Source: Sinorhizobium arboris LMG 14919
Lineage (GTDB): Bacteria > Pseudomonadota > Alphaproteobacteria > Rhizobiales > Rhizobiaceae
Assembly: GCF_000427465.1 (NCBI RefSeq)
Contig: NZ_ATYB01000014.1
Location: 891,570-955,569, forward strand
Reading direction: 5' to 3'
Length of the DNA: 64,000 nt
Shown here: positions 47,499-56,799 of the stretch, in pieces
How positions within the stretch are numbered: position 1 is the first letter of the stretch
How the letters are laid out: every line of letters begins with the position of its first letter
Position numbers and translations under genes: made by a program
Notes under the pieces: generated by a model
What the model was told of the DNA's origin: nothing
Databases searched by the model: none
What the model saw: the letters and a program-made list of their open reading frames with translations, nothing else

Positions 47499-47921
47499 AT
47501 GGCGATTGAACGTACCTTTTCGATGATCAAGCCGGATGCGACGAAGCGCAACCTGACCGGCGCCATCACCAAGATGCTGGAAGATGCCGGCCTGCGCGTC
47601 GTCGCCTCGAAGCGCGTCTGGATGAGCCGCCGCGAAGCCGAAGGCTTCTATGCCGTCCACAAGGACCGCCCGTTCTTCGGCGAACTCGTCGAGTTCATGT
47701 CCTCCGGCCCCACCGTGGTACAGGTTCTCGAAGGCGAGAACGCCATTGCCAAGAACCGTGAAGTCATGGGTGCCACCAACCCGGCCAACGCCGCCGAGGG
47801 CACGATCCGCAAGGTCCACGCTCTTTCGATCGGCGAAAACTCGGTTCACGGTTCCGATGCCCCGGAAACGGCTGCGGAGGAAATCGCCTATTGGTTCTCC
47901 GGCACCGAGATCGTCGGCTGA
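47499..47921 (+). CDS. ndk: Nucleoside diphosphate kinase
   Basis: Transfers gamma-phosphate between nucleotides. 140 residues with the phosphorylated His117 in [10 protein letters not shown] and the start [14 protein letters not shown]. The 13 residues that could be added upstream are not family-like. A strong terminator follows 26 bases later, so it is monocistronic. Confidence 0.98.
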   Translation: MAIERTFSMIKPDATKRNLTGAITKMLEDAGLRVVASKRVWMSRREAEGFYAVHKDRPFFGELVEFMSSGPTVVQVLEGENAIAKNREVMGATNPANAAEGTIRKVHALSIGENSVHGSDAPETAAEEIAYWFSGTEIVG

Positions 47922-47947
47922 TCCGTAGACCAAGGAAGTAATCTTCA

Positions 47948-47976
47948 AGCCGGGGCGGCAACGCCCCGGCTTTTTA
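47948..47976 (+). terminator. Rho-independent terminator after ndk
   Basis: A 10-bp stem, AGCCGGGGCG with CGCCCCGGCT, a GCAA tetraloop and a T-run. It overlaps the end of the opposing lipoprotein gene. Confidence 0.85.
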
Positions 47977-48477
47977 TGTCGGACAGCTTGCGGTCTCGAA
48001 ACGCTCCGGCGCCTTGCCGTTCTTGAAGACCTCGGGATTCTTGTCGTAGGCCGGCCCCTCGACAAGGGCCTTCGCCGGCATCACGTCCTGGTCGATGTCC
48101 GAGATGACGGTCGTCTCCAGCCTCTGTAGCGAGGTCCCGTCCGGCCCCTTGACTTCGATGGTCACGGCATAGGGTTTCTGCTTCTTTACGCAGGTAATGT
48201 CCGGGCTTTCGAGGACCACCTTGTTCAGCTTCGGGAAAAGCTTCCGTTCAAGCGTCAGCGGATTGCCGCCGGCAGGATTTTCGAAGGTTGCCACGACGGT
48301 GCTGCCGTCCGGAACCGGCTGCGTCTTGTTGAGCGTGACCATATAGGTCGCATAGGCCAGCCGATAGTTGAACACGAACATCTTGCCGGTCAGTTCCAGC
48401 GGGTCCCGGCCGCTGTCGCGCTGACAGCCGGCAACGACCGCGGCGAGCAGAGCGGATATCATCAGGGCTTTCCTCAT
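47974..48477 (-). CDS. Predicted lipoprotein, unknown function
   Basis: 167 residues with a type II signal peptide: MRKALMISALLAAVVAGCQ, lipobox VAGC with Cys18 or so as the lipid site. The mature part is beta-rich with a TCVKKQ Cys and no recognised domain. Its start overlaps the CGNR gene's stop by four bases (ATGA), so the two are likely translated together, which is an odd pairing of regulator and lipoprotein. The frame upstream of this ATG is the other gene's shadow. Confidence 0.75.
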   Translation of the reverse strand: MRKALMISALLAAVVAGCQRDSGRDPLELTGKMFVFNYRLAYATYMVTLNKTQPVPDGSTVVATFENPAGGNPLTLERKLFPKLNKVVLESPDITCVKKQKPYAVTIEVKGPDGTSLQRLETTVISDIDQDVMPAKALVEGPAYDKNPEVFKNGKAPERFETASCPT

Positions 48478-49034
48478 GGCTTCGGTTCCTCTCTGCTGCG
48501 GCGATAATGGCGCCTGGCCTTCGTACGGTTGCCGCAAACGGCCATGTCGCACCATGTTCTGCTCCGGTTGCGGCTGCGGTCGAGAAAGAGCCATGCGCAA
48601 TTGGGGCATATTTTCAGCCGTCCCGATTCCGGGCCGGCAACGAGACCAAGCGCCGAACGAGCCGTGGCGACATCGAGAGGCGTGCCTTTGCCATCGTTCG
48701 CGGTTTGACGCAGGATGGTGGCGATCGCATCCAGGAGGTCCGCCAGGAGATCGGGCCGGTCTTCCGTCTGCACCAGGGCGCGAAAATGGCGATCCGTGGC
48801 CTCCCGCAAACCGATGAATGCGTCCCGGCGTTCCGGCCGCGTCGCAATCAGCGTTCCGAAACGGTCCCGTTCGGCACCGTAAAGATTGGCCGCCGCGGCG
48901 AAGCCATCAATTGCCTCCGGGTCTTCGAAGCGATCGATCCGACGCTGGGGATCGAAGCGCAGGACAACGGAATTGGCGACGTCCAGCGCGAGCGCGCCGC
49001 CCGAGAAACGATGTGCGGTCCAGGTGAAACTCAT
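48474..49034 (-). CDS. CGNR zinc finger (ABATE domain) transcriptional regulator
   Basis: 186 residues: an N-terminal ABATE domain, then the C-terminal zinc finger CPNCAWLFLDRSRNRSRTWC ending in the CGNR motif (MAVCGNRTKARRHY). Family members are predicted DNA-binding regulators. A near-perfect palindrome lies 11 bases upstream of its start, between it and a divergent permease, which suggests it controls both genes. Confidence 0.88.
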   Translation of the reverse strand: MSFTWTAHRFSGGALALDVANSVVLRFDPQRRIDRFEDPEAIDGFAAAANLYGAERDRFGTLIATRPERRDAFIGLREATDRHFRALVQTEDRPDLLADLLDAIATILRQTANDGKGTPLDVATARSALGLVAGPESGRLKICPNCAWLFLDRSRNRSRTWCDMAVCGNRTKARRHYRRSREEPKP

Positions 49035-49044
49035 GCGACAATCC

Positions 49045-49072
49045 TAACTGGCAAAATGGATTTTACCAGTTA
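49045..49072. promoter_or_regulatory. Palindromic operator between the CGNR regulator and LivH-like permease
   Basis: TAACTGGCAAAAT and ATTTTACCAGTTA form a 13-base repeat with one mismatch and a 2-base centre. A TATAGT -10-like box at 49071-49076 overlaps its right edge, so binding would block the permease promoter. Confidence 0.6.
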
Positions 49073-49101
49073 TAGTATGCTTGTCACCACCCGGATGTGC
49101 C

Positions 49102-49998
49102 ATGGCCTACTTTCTGCAGCAGATTGCCAACGCCGTGCCCGTGGCCGCACTTTATGCGGCGCTCGCCTTCGGATACGCGATCGCCTTTGCGGTCACGCGG
49201 CGGGCGGACCTGACCTATGGCGCGCTATTCGCCTTTGCCGGACAAATCTTCGTACTCTTCTCGGACGTCGGCTGGAATCGGCTGTGGCTTGTGTTGCCCG
49301 CGGCGCTTGGGCTAGGGGCTGCGGCGGCCGTGACATTCGGCCTCGGCGCCGGTCTCGTTGCCGGGCGCTACGTCATGCGGCCCCTGGCCTTTTCCTCGGC
49401 GAACGCCGTGGTCGTCGCTTCGCTCGGAACCCTGTTGGTGTTGATGGAAACCGCCCGGCTTGCCTCCGAGACAAGAAGTCTCTGGCTGCCGCCCTTCCTG
49501 AACGAGGTGGTCGTGTTCTGGCCGAATCCCGCCTTTCCGGTCGCGCTGACCATGGTCCAGCTCATCAACACCGCTTTCATGGTGGCCCTTGTCGCCGGCG
49601 GCCATTGGCTGTTGAGCCGTTCCCACGCCGGCCGTTATTGGCGCGCCGTGTCCGAGGATCGCGAGGCCGCCGCACTTTGCGGTGTCGATCCGGGACTGGT
49701 CTATATCGCCGCCTATGGCGTGGCGTCGCTGATCGCCGCCTTCTGCGGGATTCTCGCGGCTTCCTATTACGGCAATATGGATTTCGGCACCGGCCTGACC
49801 TTCGGCGTAAAGGTCCTGTTCATCGCGGCCATCGGCGGGCAGACTGCGCCGTTGTTCGCTGCACTGGGTGCAGCCGGCATCGGCCTCATCGAGACGCTGT
49901 GGAGCGCCTATGGTCCGATCCTCTGGCGGGATTTCGCGATATTCGGCTTCCTGGTGATCGTGCTCGTGGTAACGCGCCGGGAAAAGATCATTCCTTGA
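49102..49998 (+). CDS. Branched-chain amino acid-type ABC permease (LivH-like), orphan
   Basis: A 298-residue inner-membrane permease of the LivH/BPD family 2 type, with eight or so helices and the cytoplasmic loop GRYWRAVSEDREAAALCGVDP that contacts the ATPase. No LivM, LivG, LivF or binding-protein gene lies beside it, so it must use partners encoded elsewhere or act on its own. ATG 49102 was preferred to a TTG at 49081 because the membrane region starts just after it. The divergent CGNR regulator and shared palindrome point to specific control. Confidence 0.82.
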   Translation: MAYFLQQIANAVPVAALYAALAFGYAIAFAVTRRADLTYGALFAFAGQIFVLFSDVGWNRLWLVLPAALGLGAAAAVTFGLGAGLVAGRYVMRPLAFSSANAVVVASLGTLLVLMETARLASETRSLWLPPFLNEVVVFWPNPAFPVALTMVQLINTAFMVALVAGGHWLLSRSHAGRYWRAVSEDREAAALCGVDPGLVYIAAYGVASLIAAFCGILAASYYGNMDFGTGLTFGVKVLFIAAIGGQTAPLFAALGAAGIGLIETLWSAYGPILWRDFAIFGFLVIVLVVTRREKIIP

Positions 49999-50050
49999 TC
50001 CAGGCGGGACAAGGTGCGTCGCGGTTTTCTCCCGCATTCAGGGGTTGAAA

Positions 50051-50518
50051 TCACCCACGCGTCCAGCGGCCGCGGGCGGCATCGTCCGCGTCCTTCGCGC
50101 TGACCCAATCGCCTGCGCTGCCGTCGGCGTGATGTTCCTTCTTCCAGAAGGGCGCCGATGTCTTCAGGAAATCCATGATGAAATTCGCGCCGTCGAATGC
50201 CGCCTGCCGGTGCGGGGAGGCGGTTATCACCAGGACGATATTTTCCCCGGGCGCCATGCGTCCGAAGCGGTGGATGGCGGTTGCGGCCTGCAGTCGGAAG
50301 CGCTCGATTGCCTCGCGGCAGATGCGTTCCATTTCCGCCTCCGCCATGCCGGGATAATGCTCGAGCTCGAGCGCGCTGAGCGCTCCGGCCTCGTCGCGGC
50401 ACAACCCGGAAAACGTGACCACCGCACCGATATCCGTCCGCCCGCGGCACAGCGCGGAGACCTCGGCGGCGATGTCGAAGTTGTCGCGCTGGACGCGTAC
50501 GGTGATGGGGACGGTCAT
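50051..50518 (-). CDS. moaE: Molybdopterin synthase catalytic subunit
   Basis: With MoaD, puts the dithiolene sulfur into precursor Z to make molybdopterin. 155 residues with the conserved AVVTFSGLCRD, HRFGRMAPGE and the C-terminal APFWKKEH lysines of the active site. It follows moaD by 4 bases. The cofactor would serve enzymes such as the molybdopterin oxidoreductase near 58 kb. Confidence 0.95.
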   Translation of the reverse strand: MTVPITVRVQRDNFDIAAEVSALCRGRTDIGAVVTFSGLCRDEAGALSALELEHYPGMAEAEMERICREAIERFRLQAATAIHRFGRMAPGENIVLVITASPHRQAAFDGANFIMDFLKTSAPFWKKEHHADGSAGDWVSAKDADDAARGRWTRG

Positions 50519-50522
50519 GACC

Positions 50523-50783
50523 TCAGCCGCCCGTCATCGGCGGGAAGAGGGCGATCTCGCGGGCGCCGGCGATCGGCTCGCCGTGCTCAACATGCTCCTG
50601 GTTGATCGCCGCCCGGATGACGTTCGAGTGCTCGAATGCCGCGGCATATTCCTCGCCACGGGCTTTCAGGTAGCCAAGCAGGTCGGCGACCGTCACGACA
50701 TCCTCCGGCAGTTCCAGTGTTTCCTCTGGCCTGCCGATGCGCTCGCGAACCCAGGAGAAATAGACGAGGTTTACCGTGCTCAT
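50523..50783 (-). CDS. moaD: Molybdopterin synthase sulfur carrier subunit
   Basis: 86 residues of ubiquitin-like fold that end in the Gly-Gly tail (PPMTGG) to which sulfur is attached as a thiocarboxylate. Its start overlaps the pgsA stop by four bases. It is read together with moaE, its partner. Confidence 0.95.
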   Translation of the reverse strand: MSTVNLVYFSWVRERIGRPEETLELPEDVVTVADLLGYLKARGEEYAAAFEHSNVIRAAINQEHVEHGEPIAGAREIALFPPMTGG

Positions 50784-51388
50784 TCGTTGACCACATGTTT
50801 GAGGCCGGCGCGGAAATAGTCATAGCCGGTGTAAAGGGTGATGCCCGCCGCAATCCACAGAAGCAGGATACCGGCTTCCGTCACATAGGGCACTATCTTG
50901 TCGCCGGCCGGACCGGCGAGCAGGAAGGCGATCGCCACCATCTGGATCGTCGTCTTCCATTTGGCGATCCGCGTCACCGGAACGCTGACCTTGAGGGCTG
51001 CAAGATATTCGCGGAGGCCGGAAACCAGGATCTCGCGGCAGAGAATGATGATGGCGGCCCAGATCGACCAGCCGGCGATCGTCCCGTCGGCGGCGACGAG
51101 CAAAAGGATCGACGCGACCAGCAGCTTGTCTGCGATCGGGTCGAGCATACGGCCGATATTGGAGGTCTGCTTCCATATGCGGGCGAGATAGCCGTCGAAG
51201 AAGTCCGTGATCGAAGCCATGACAAAGAGGATGAGCGCGGTCCAGCGCGCAAAGTCCGAGCTGTGAAGCCGTCCCTCGATGAAGAAGCAGAAGACGATCA
51301 GCGGTACGATCAGGATACGGAAATAGGTCAGCAGATTCGGGATGCTATAGGCTATGGGCGTTGGCATGGATTCGGTTTCTCTGGACAC
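50780..51388 (-). CDS. pgsA: CDP-diacylglycerol--glycerol-3-phosphate 3-phosphatidyltransferase
   Basis: The first step of phosphatidylglycerol synthesis. 202 residues with the CDP-alcohol motif (DFFDGYLARIW followed by GRMLDPIADK) and four hydrophobic helices. I used GTG 51388, which has GAGG 7 bases before it; ATG 51367 would remove 7 residues. It overlaps moaD and follows uvrC. Its product supplies the lipid head group used by MprF at the other end of the window. Confidence 0.93.
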   Translation of the reverse strand: MSRETESMPTPIAYSIPNLLTYFRILIVPLIVFCFFIEGRLHSSDFARWTALILFVMASITDFFDGYLARIWKQTSNIGRMLDPIADKLLVASILLLVAADGTIAGWSIWAAIIILCREILVSGLREYLAALKVSVPVTRIAKWKTTIQMVAIAFLLAGPAGDKIVPYVTEAGILLLWIAAGITLYTGYDYFRAGLKHVVNE

Positions 51389-51447
51389 GACAGTCCCTCA
51401 TTTCCCGCGATCTGGGGTCATCGGCGCGATCGATTTCTAGTGGTCGA

Positions 51448-51492
51448 AGCGGGATGCGGGCGGAAACGCCGAATGACTTCCTCATCCCCTCC
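51448..51492. repeat. Palindromic intergenic repeat
   Basis: GCGGGATGCGGGCGGAAA at 51450 pairs in part with TTCCTCATCCC at 51478-51488. This is the same core as the 46.53 kb element. It lies between uvrC and pgsA. Confidence 0.5.
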
Positions 51493-51604
51493 GGGTTCAG
51501 CTGTACAGAATGACTTTGCGACCGTAAGGTCAACAGATCATTGCGTGACGCCCGTCATATTTGGCGGATTTCGTCTGAACGCAGGCTGAATTGCGCCGCC
51601 ACGA

Positions 51605-53629
51605 TTATTTGGCGGCGTCCTCGTGGAAATGTTCGTAGACGAGACGGGCGACCGTTTCCGAAATGCCGTTTACCGACATCAGGTCGTTGATGCCCGCGCG
51701 GGAGACGGCTTTGGCGGTTCCGAAATGGGTGAGGAGCGCGCGCTTGCGCGTCGGACCGATTCCGGCGATCTCGTCGAGCGGATTCTTGACCATTTCCTTT
51801 TTCCGGCGAGCGCGGTGCGAGCCGATCGCGAAGCGGTGCGCTTCGTCGCGCAGACGCTGGATGAAGTAGAGGACCGGGTCGCGCGGCGGCAGAGCAAAGC
51901 TCTCCCGGCCTTCGGCGAAAAAACGCTCGCGGCCGGCATCGCGGTCGACGCCTTTGGCGACGCCGATCGCCGTCACGCAATCTTCTATGCCGAGTTCGCT
52001 CAGAATCGCGCGAACGGCCGTCATCTGGCCTTGGCCGCCATCGATCAGGATGACGTCGGGCCACGCAGGGAAAGCGGCATCTTCACCCGGCTCCGCGGAC
52101 CGGTCCGGCTTGCCTTCCTCTTTCAGGAGGCGGGAGAAGCGGCGCGTCATGACCTCGCGCATCATGCCGAAATCGTCGCCCGGCGTGATGTCGGTCGATT
52201 TGATGTTGAACTTGCGGTACTGGCCTTTGACGAAGCCCTCCGGCCCCGCCACGACCATGCCGCCCACCGCATTGGTGCCCATGATGTGCGAGTTGTCGTA
52301 GATCTCGATGCGGCGCGGCACGTAAGGGAGCTGGAAGGTTGCGGCGAAACCTTCGAGCAGGCGCGCCTGCGAAGCGGTCTCGGCAAGCTTCCGGCCATGC
52401 GCCTCGCGGGCGTTTGCAAGCGCATGCTCGACGAGATCCTTCTTCTCTCCGCGCTGCGGCACCAGGATCGAAACCTTGTAGCCGGATTTCTCGCTGAGCG
52501 CCTGTGCAAGCAATTCCTGTTCCTCGATGGGTGCGCAGAGGAGGACCTGCCGAGGGCAGGGCTTGTCGTCGTAGAACTGGGCGAGAAAGGCGCTGAGCAC
52601 TTCGGCGGCCGGAAGCGCAGGGTCCGCCTTGGGGAAATAGGCGCGGTTGCCCCAGTTCTGTCCGGTCCGGAAAAAGAACACCTGGATGCAGGAGATGCCG
52701 CCTTCGTGATGGATGGCGAAGACGTCGGCCTCCTCGACGCCGGCCGGATTGATGCCCTGGTGGCTCTGGACGTGGCTCAGCGCAGCCAGTCGATCGCGGT
52801 AGAGCGCCGCACGCTCGAAATCGAGACTTTCCGAAGCCTCGGCCATGGCGGCGGCGATGGTTGCCTTGACTGCCTGACTTTTGCCGGAGAGGAAGTCCTT
52901 GGCCTCGCTGACCAGTTCCGCATAGCCGGCGTCGCTGATCTCGTTCGTGCAGGGCGCGGAACAGCGCTTGATCTGGTAGAGCAGACAGGGGCGCGTGCGT
53001 GTCTCGAAAACGCTGTCGGTGCATGTTCTGAGCAAAAAGGCGCGCTGCAGCGAGTTGATCGTCCGCCCGACCGCTCCTGCCGAGGCGAAGGGGCCGAAGT
53101 AGTCTCCCTTGCGGCTGCGCGCGCCGCGGTGCTTGTAAAGTGCCGGCGCACGTGTATCGCCGGTGACGACGATGTAAGGGAACGACTTGTCGTCGCGCAG
53201 AAGCACGTTGAAGCGTGGACGCAGGCGCTTGATGAGGTTCGCTTCAAGCAGAAGCGCCTCGATCTCCGTCCTCGTCGTCACGAATTCCATATGCGCAGTC
53301 TCGCGAACCATGCGCGTGATGCGGTTCGAGTGGCCGCGCCCCTGGGCATAGTTGCTCACCCGCTTCTTCAGGCTGCGGGCCTTGCCGACATAGAGCACGT
53401 CGCCCGCCTCGTTCAGCATCCGGTAAACGCCGGGCCCGTTCGGCAGGCGCTTGACCAAAGCCTGTATGAGTTCGGCTCCCTTGAGGCCCGCCACTTCCGG
53501 CCGGCTCTCCGCCCATCCAATTTCGGGCGCAGTCCGTTCGACCTCGGGCAGTTCGATCAGATCGTCTTCGTCCTCGGTTTCCGTGCCGTCATAGAGGATG
53601 CCGCCATCCGTGGGCGTCTGCCCGTTCAT
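51605..53629 (-). CDS. uvrC: Excinuclease ABC subunit C
   Basis: Makes the incisions of nucleotide excision repair. 674 residues: GIY-YIG nuclease domain ([18 protein letters not shown], near 70-90), UVR/UvrB-binding motif near 265, RNase H-like domain with IYDNSHIMG, and a C-terminal helix-hairpin-helix ([13 protein letters not shown]). The first 50 residues are an acidic extension not found in E. coli. It overlaps the upstream SDR gene by four bases. Confidence 0.97.
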   Translation of the reverse strand: MNGQTPTDGGILYDGTETEDEDDLIELPEVERTAPEIGWAESRPEVAGLKGAELIQALVKRLPNGPGVYRMLNEAGDVLYVGKARSLKKRVSNYAQGRGHSNRITRMVRETAHMEFVTTRTEIEALLLEANLIKRLRPRFNVLLRDDKSFPYIVVTGDTRAPALYKHRGARSRKGDYFGPFASAGAVGRTINSLQRAFLLRTCTDSVFETRTRPCLLYQIKRCSAPCTNEISDAGYAELVSEAKDFLSGKSQAVKATIAAAMAEASESLDFERAALYRDRLAALSHVQSHQGINPAGVEEADVFAIHHEGGISCIQVFFFRTGQNWGNRAYFPKADPALPAAEVLSAFLAQFYDDKPCPRQVLLCAPIEEQELLAQALSEKSGYKVSILVPQRGEKKDLVEHALANAREAHGRKLAETASQARLLEGFAATFQLPYVPRRIEIYDNSHIMGTNAVGGMVVAGPEGFVKGQYRKFNIKSTDITPGDDFGMMREVMTRRFSRLLKEEGKPDRSAEPGEDAAFPAWPDVILIDGGQGQMTAVRAILSELGIEDCVTAIGVAKGVDRDAGRERFFAEGRESFALPPRDPVLYFIQRLRDEAHRFAIGSHRARRKKEMVKNPLDEIAGIGPTRKRALLTHFGTAKAVSRAGINDLMSVNGISETVARLVYEHFHEDAAK

Positions 53630-54390
53630 TCCACTATCTCCCGAATATCCGGCGTCTCCCAGGCAAGATGCTGGCCGCCGTCGAGCGCGATCATCTGTCC
53701 GGTAACCGACGGCGTGTCGAAAAGGAAGCGGATCGCACGTCCGAATTCATCGAGCGCCGGACCGCGCCTGAGGATAAGCGCCTCGACCTGCGCCTGGAAG
53801 TCGCGGGGGTCCTGCCGGTCGTTCGGCAGGGTCGGGCCGGGCCCGATGCCGTTGACGCGAATGTCGGGGGCGAGCGCCTGGGCCATCGTCCGGGTTGCCG
53901 TCCACAGCGCCGATTTAGACAACATATAGGAATAAAAGCGGGGATTTGGAGACCAGACGCGCTGATCGATGACATTGACGATGAGACCGGAAAGGCCGTC
54001 CGGCCGCTGCAGTGCGAAATCGCGGGCAAGCAGGGATGGGGCTTTGACATGCAACGCGAAGTGCCGCTCCCATATCGTCTCGTCGAACTCGGCGAGGCTG
54101 TCCTTGTTGAACACCGAGGCATTGTTGACGAGGAGGTCCAGCGGACCGAGCAAGGCCGTTGCCTCTGCGACGAGCCGGGACGTCGCGCCGATTTCGGTAA
54201 GATCGGCCCTGAGCGCAACCGCCCTGGCGCCGGTCGTTCTGAGCGTCTCGGCGAGCGCCTCCGCTTCGGCGAACGATCCGTTCGCGTGTATGGCGAGTGC
54301 GAAACCGTGCTCCGCGAGATCCTCGACTATCGCTCTGCCGATGCGTCGGGCGCCGCCGGTAACGAGCGCCGCCTTGAGTGGTCTTTTCAA
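53626..54390 (-). CDS. SDR oxidoreductase, pteridine reductase-like
   Basis: 254 residues with an N-terminal [12 protein letters not shown] motif, NNASVF near 92 and YMLSKSAL as the active Tyr-Lys pair. The TGGARRIG variant of the glycine motif is typical of FolM/pteridine reductase-type SDRs that reduce dihydromonapterin or biopterin. That substrate is an inference from this motif. The stop overlaps the uvrC start by four bases. Confidence 0.82.
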   Translation of the reverse strand: MKRPLKAALVTGGARRIGRAIVEDLAEHGFALAIHANGSFAEAEALAETLRTTGARAVALRADLTEIGATSRLVAEATALLGPLDLLVNNASVFNKDSLAEFDETIWERHFALHVKAPSLLARDFALQRPDGLSGLIVNVIDQRVWSPNPRFYSYMLSKSALWTATRTMAQALAPDIRVNGIGPGPTLPNDRQDPRDFQAQVEALILRRGPALDEFGRAIRFLFDTPSVTGQMIALDGGQHLAWETPDIREIVE

Positions 54391-54754
54391 CGTTTCGTCC
54401 TGCTTCTGCGAATCCTATTGCCAGAAGGGAGAAGATATAGGCTGGAAACGGTCGCCGAAACTCTCGCCGGCTGATTCATTTCTGAAAAATTAACGCGAAA
54501 GCAGTAATTTGCATTATTTTGTATTGCTATAGTATATCTTTTGTTAATCTTGAATTATGGTTAATAAATACCCTGTGTCTGTGCCGCAACACCGTATTTT
54601 CGTCGTGCTGCGGCCACTAAAATTTCACATTTTGGCTCTTGAGATTCCTCATTTCCTGATCAATTTCGGGTCAACCGGGCGGGTTAATTGCAGATGTCCG
54701 GTGTTTCGTTGAGAGAACAACTACAACGGAACGCCGGTTCGAAAGGAGAATAGT
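54391..54754. promoter_or_regulatory. AT-rich upstream region of the Omp25-like gene
   Basis: 364 bases with no gene. Positions 54480-54620 are much richer in A and T than the rest of the window. A candidate promoter is TTGCAT at 54509-54514 with TATATC at 54533-54538 (18-base spacer). Strong expression and a long leader of about 200 bases would be expected for a porin. AAAGGAG precedes the ATG. Confidence 0.45.
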
Positions 54755-55393
54755 ATGCGTACGCTCACCACCACTCTCATGGCCTCGGCCATTGCCCTCG
54801 TTGCCTTCCAGGCCGCCCACGCCGCTGACATCGTCGACGAGGTTCCGGCTGCTCCGGCCGCCGATTACACCGAGCCGGCCGTGCGGAACTGGTCCGGCGC
54901 CTATGTCGGCGGCACGATCGACTGGCACCACGGCGAAGCCGATGCGACCGGCAACAACAAGTCGGTCGGCACCGGCGGCGGTCTCTACGGCGGCTACAAC
55001 GTGCAGGACGGCCAGATGGTCTATGGCGGTGAGGCCGACATCAACTACACCGGCAACGACTCGCGTTCGAGCGGCCGCCGCGTCAAGCAGGGACTAAACG
55101 GCTCGGTTCGCGGCCGCGTCGGTGTCGATATGAACCCGGTTCTCGTCTACGGCACGGCCGGTGTAGCGCTCGGCAATGCCGAGCTTTCGACGCCGAACGG
55201 TTCCGACGACAAGACGCTGGTGGGCTGGACGGCCGGTGTCGGCGCCGAAACCTTCGTCACCGACAACATCACGGCGCGCGCCGAATACCGCTACACGGAT
55301 TACGGCTCCAAGGACTTCCGCGCCGGCGGTTCGACGATCTCTTCCGGTTACGACGAGCACGCCGTCAAACTCGGTATGGGCGTCAAGTTCTGA
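54755..55393 (+). CDS. Outer-membrane beta-barrel protein, Omp25/RopB-like
   Basis: 212 residues with a signal peptide (MRTLTTTLMASAIALVAF, cleaved after AHA) and an eight-stranded barrel of the Omp25/Omp31 type: GAYVGGTIDWHHG, GLYGGYNVQDGQ, and a closing strand that ends HAVKLGMGVKF with a terminal Phe. Rhizobial members are abundant surface proteins that change during symbiosis. The gene is preceded by an AT-rich region and followed by a strong terminator, so it is a single-gene unit. Confidence 0.9.
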   Translation: MRTLTTTLMASAIALVAFQAAHAADIVDEVPAAPAADYTEPAVRNWSGAYVGGTIDWHHGEADATGNNKSVGTGGGLYGGYNVQDGQMVYGGEADINYTGNDSRSSGRRVKQGLNGSVRGRVGVDMNPVLVYGTAGVALGNAELSTPNGSDDKTLVGWTAGVGAETFVTDNITARAEYRYTDYGSKDFRAGGSTISSGYDEHAVKLGMGVKF

Positions 55394-55410
55394 TCCGTCC
55401 AACGGGATCG

Positions 55411-55440
55411 AAAAGGCCGGGGTGACCCGGCCTTTTTTTG
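55411..55440 (+). terminator. Rho-independent terminator after the Omp25-like gene
   Basis: An 11-bp perfect stem, AAAAGGCCGGG with CCCGGCCTTTT, a GTGA tetraloop and a T-run of seven. It can also serve the opposing GST gene. Confidence 0.9.
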
Positions 55441-55450
55441 TCTTGGCTGT

Positions 55451-56041
55451 TCAGGCCTTGAACTTCGAATAATCCGGGAAGTGCTTCTCGAATTTGGCGG
55501 GCCAGCTCTTGAGCTTTGGCCGTCCCTTCTGCCATTCGCCGGCGAAACGCAGTTCGATGTAGCGCAACGTGGCGGCGAGGGCGAAGTGTCCCGCATTGAG
55601 CTTGCCACCGGTCTTGGGCAGGTTGTCTTCGAGGTAGTCCAGCCCCCTTTCCACTTTTTCCCACTGCCGGTCGATCCAGGGCTGGTGCACCTTTTCGGGC
55701 GGGTGGAAGCGTTTCTCGTAGACAATCGCGAGCAGGCTGTCGCAGATGCCGTCGCAAAGCGCCTCGAAGATCTCGATCATGGTACGCTTCTCGGGATTCT
55801 TCGGATAGAGCTTGCCCTTGGTTTCGCGGTCGATGAAATGCATGATGGCCCGGCTGTCGTAGATTGCCAGGCCGTCTGCGGTGATCAGCGTGGGGATCTT
55901 GCCAAGCGGATTGTTGTCGATGAGCTCCGGCGGATTGGCGTTGGTTTCCGTGAGGACGCTTTCGGCCACGATTCCGGAATGATGGGCCGCCATCCGGACC
56001 TTGTTCGAATAGGGGGAGGCGGGCGAGTAGAGTATCTTCAT
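55451..56041 (-). CDS. Glutathione S-transferase
   Basis: 196 residues. The thioredoxin-like N-terminus MKILYSPASPYSNKVRMAAH holds the catalytic-site region, followed by NPLGKIPTLI and YDSRAIMHFID, which bind glutathione. A helical C-terminal domain completes the fold. GGAAAG lies 7 bases before the ATG. The natural substrate is not known. It differs from the GST near 46.7 kb and the two are not a recent duplication. Confidence 0.9.
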   Translation of the reverse strand: MKILYSPASPYSNKVRMAAHHSGIVAESVLTETNANPPELIDNNPLGKIPTLITADGLAIYDSRAIMHFIDRETKGKLYPKNPEKRTMIEIFEALCDGICDSLLAIVYEKRFHPPEKVHQPWIDRQWEKVERGLDYLEDNLPKTGGKLNAGHFALAATLRYIELRFAGEWQKGRPKLKSWPAKFEKHFPDYSKFKA

Positions 56042-56055
56042 GCGATGTCTTTCCA

Positions 56056-56799
56056 TTATGGCGCTGCAGGCAGCGAAACCGTGTCTCGTCTGCAGGCCTG
56101 CCGGTCCACCTGAGGACAGGCCCTGAATTTCAGCTCCTTATCGAAGCAGATCCTGACTTCTTCGAGCAGCCTGCCTTCGCAGGTAACAGCGATTGCCTCG
56201 CTCGTCATCCCGGAATTTCTTTCCGCGAATGCCGCCTCGATGGCCGAGACCGAGAGGTTCGCCGAGCCGTCCGCGGCCGTCAGCTCCACAGGAATGGTGA
56301 GCCTCTCGCGAGCCGCCCGTGTAACCGCAAAATAATCGCCCTGGCTGAGCCCGGAGCAGGTGCCGTGCTTGCGCCACTGGTGGCCGATCAGGCCCATCGA
56401 GGGAATGAGGTCGAAATATTGCCGGCCGAGCGCTTCGGGCACCCGGTCCGATTGCCGCGTGCGGCAATATTCCGGATAGCCGTTTTCATTCTGCGGCCAG
56501 AGCCCGTGGACGATCAGGCCATGTCCGCTGCCGGCTTCGCATTGATCGGACTTCCCTCTGGGGTCGTTGGCGTCGCACCAGGTGGGCGACCAGGAAAGGG
56601 AAAGGACATAAAAGTCGAACCCCTTGCCGACGGGCACGGACAGGGTTGCCGCGTGTTCCGCGGCCGGCGAGTTCGGGGGTGCCGGGCCGTCCTTTTCGTC
56701 ACTGCAGCCGGCGATCGTGACAAGAGCGACGACCGCCGGGAACAACCTGACTGCAGCCGTCAACGAAGCGAAGCGCAGTTGGCGCCGTAGACATACCAT
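56056..56799 (-). CDS. RNase T2 family ribonuclease, predicted lipoprotein
   Basis: 247 residues as drawn from ATG 56799. Two active-site blocks are clear: VHGLWPQ and HQWRKHGTCSG, each with a catalytic His. The N-terminus is hydrophobic and ends in IAGCSDEK, a lipobox, so it is probably anchored in the envelope facing the periplasm. The ATG overlaps the upstream gene by 40 bases; TTG 56763, which overlaps the upstream stop as TTGA, is an equally good start and would shorten the leader. Periplasmic RNase T2 enzymes scavenge RNA. Confidence 0.85.
   Translation of the reverse strand: MVCLRRQLRFASLTAAVRLFPAVVALVTIAGCSDEKDGPAPPNSPAAEHAATLSVPVGKGFDFYVLSLSWSPTWCDANDPRGKSDQCEAGSGHGLIVHGLWPQNENGYPEYCRTRQSDRVPEALGRQYFDLIPSMGLIGHQWRKHGTCSGLSQGDYFAVTRAARERLTIPVELTAADGSANLSVSAIEAAFAERNSGMTSEAIAVTCEGRLLEEVRICFDKELKFRACPQVDRQACRRDTVSLPAAP

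Noticed and set aside
51623..53929. A 768-codon plus-strand frame opposite uvrC
   Set aside because: Antisense shadow of uvrC; no ribosome site or domain similarity, while the minus-strand frame has full UvrC motifs.
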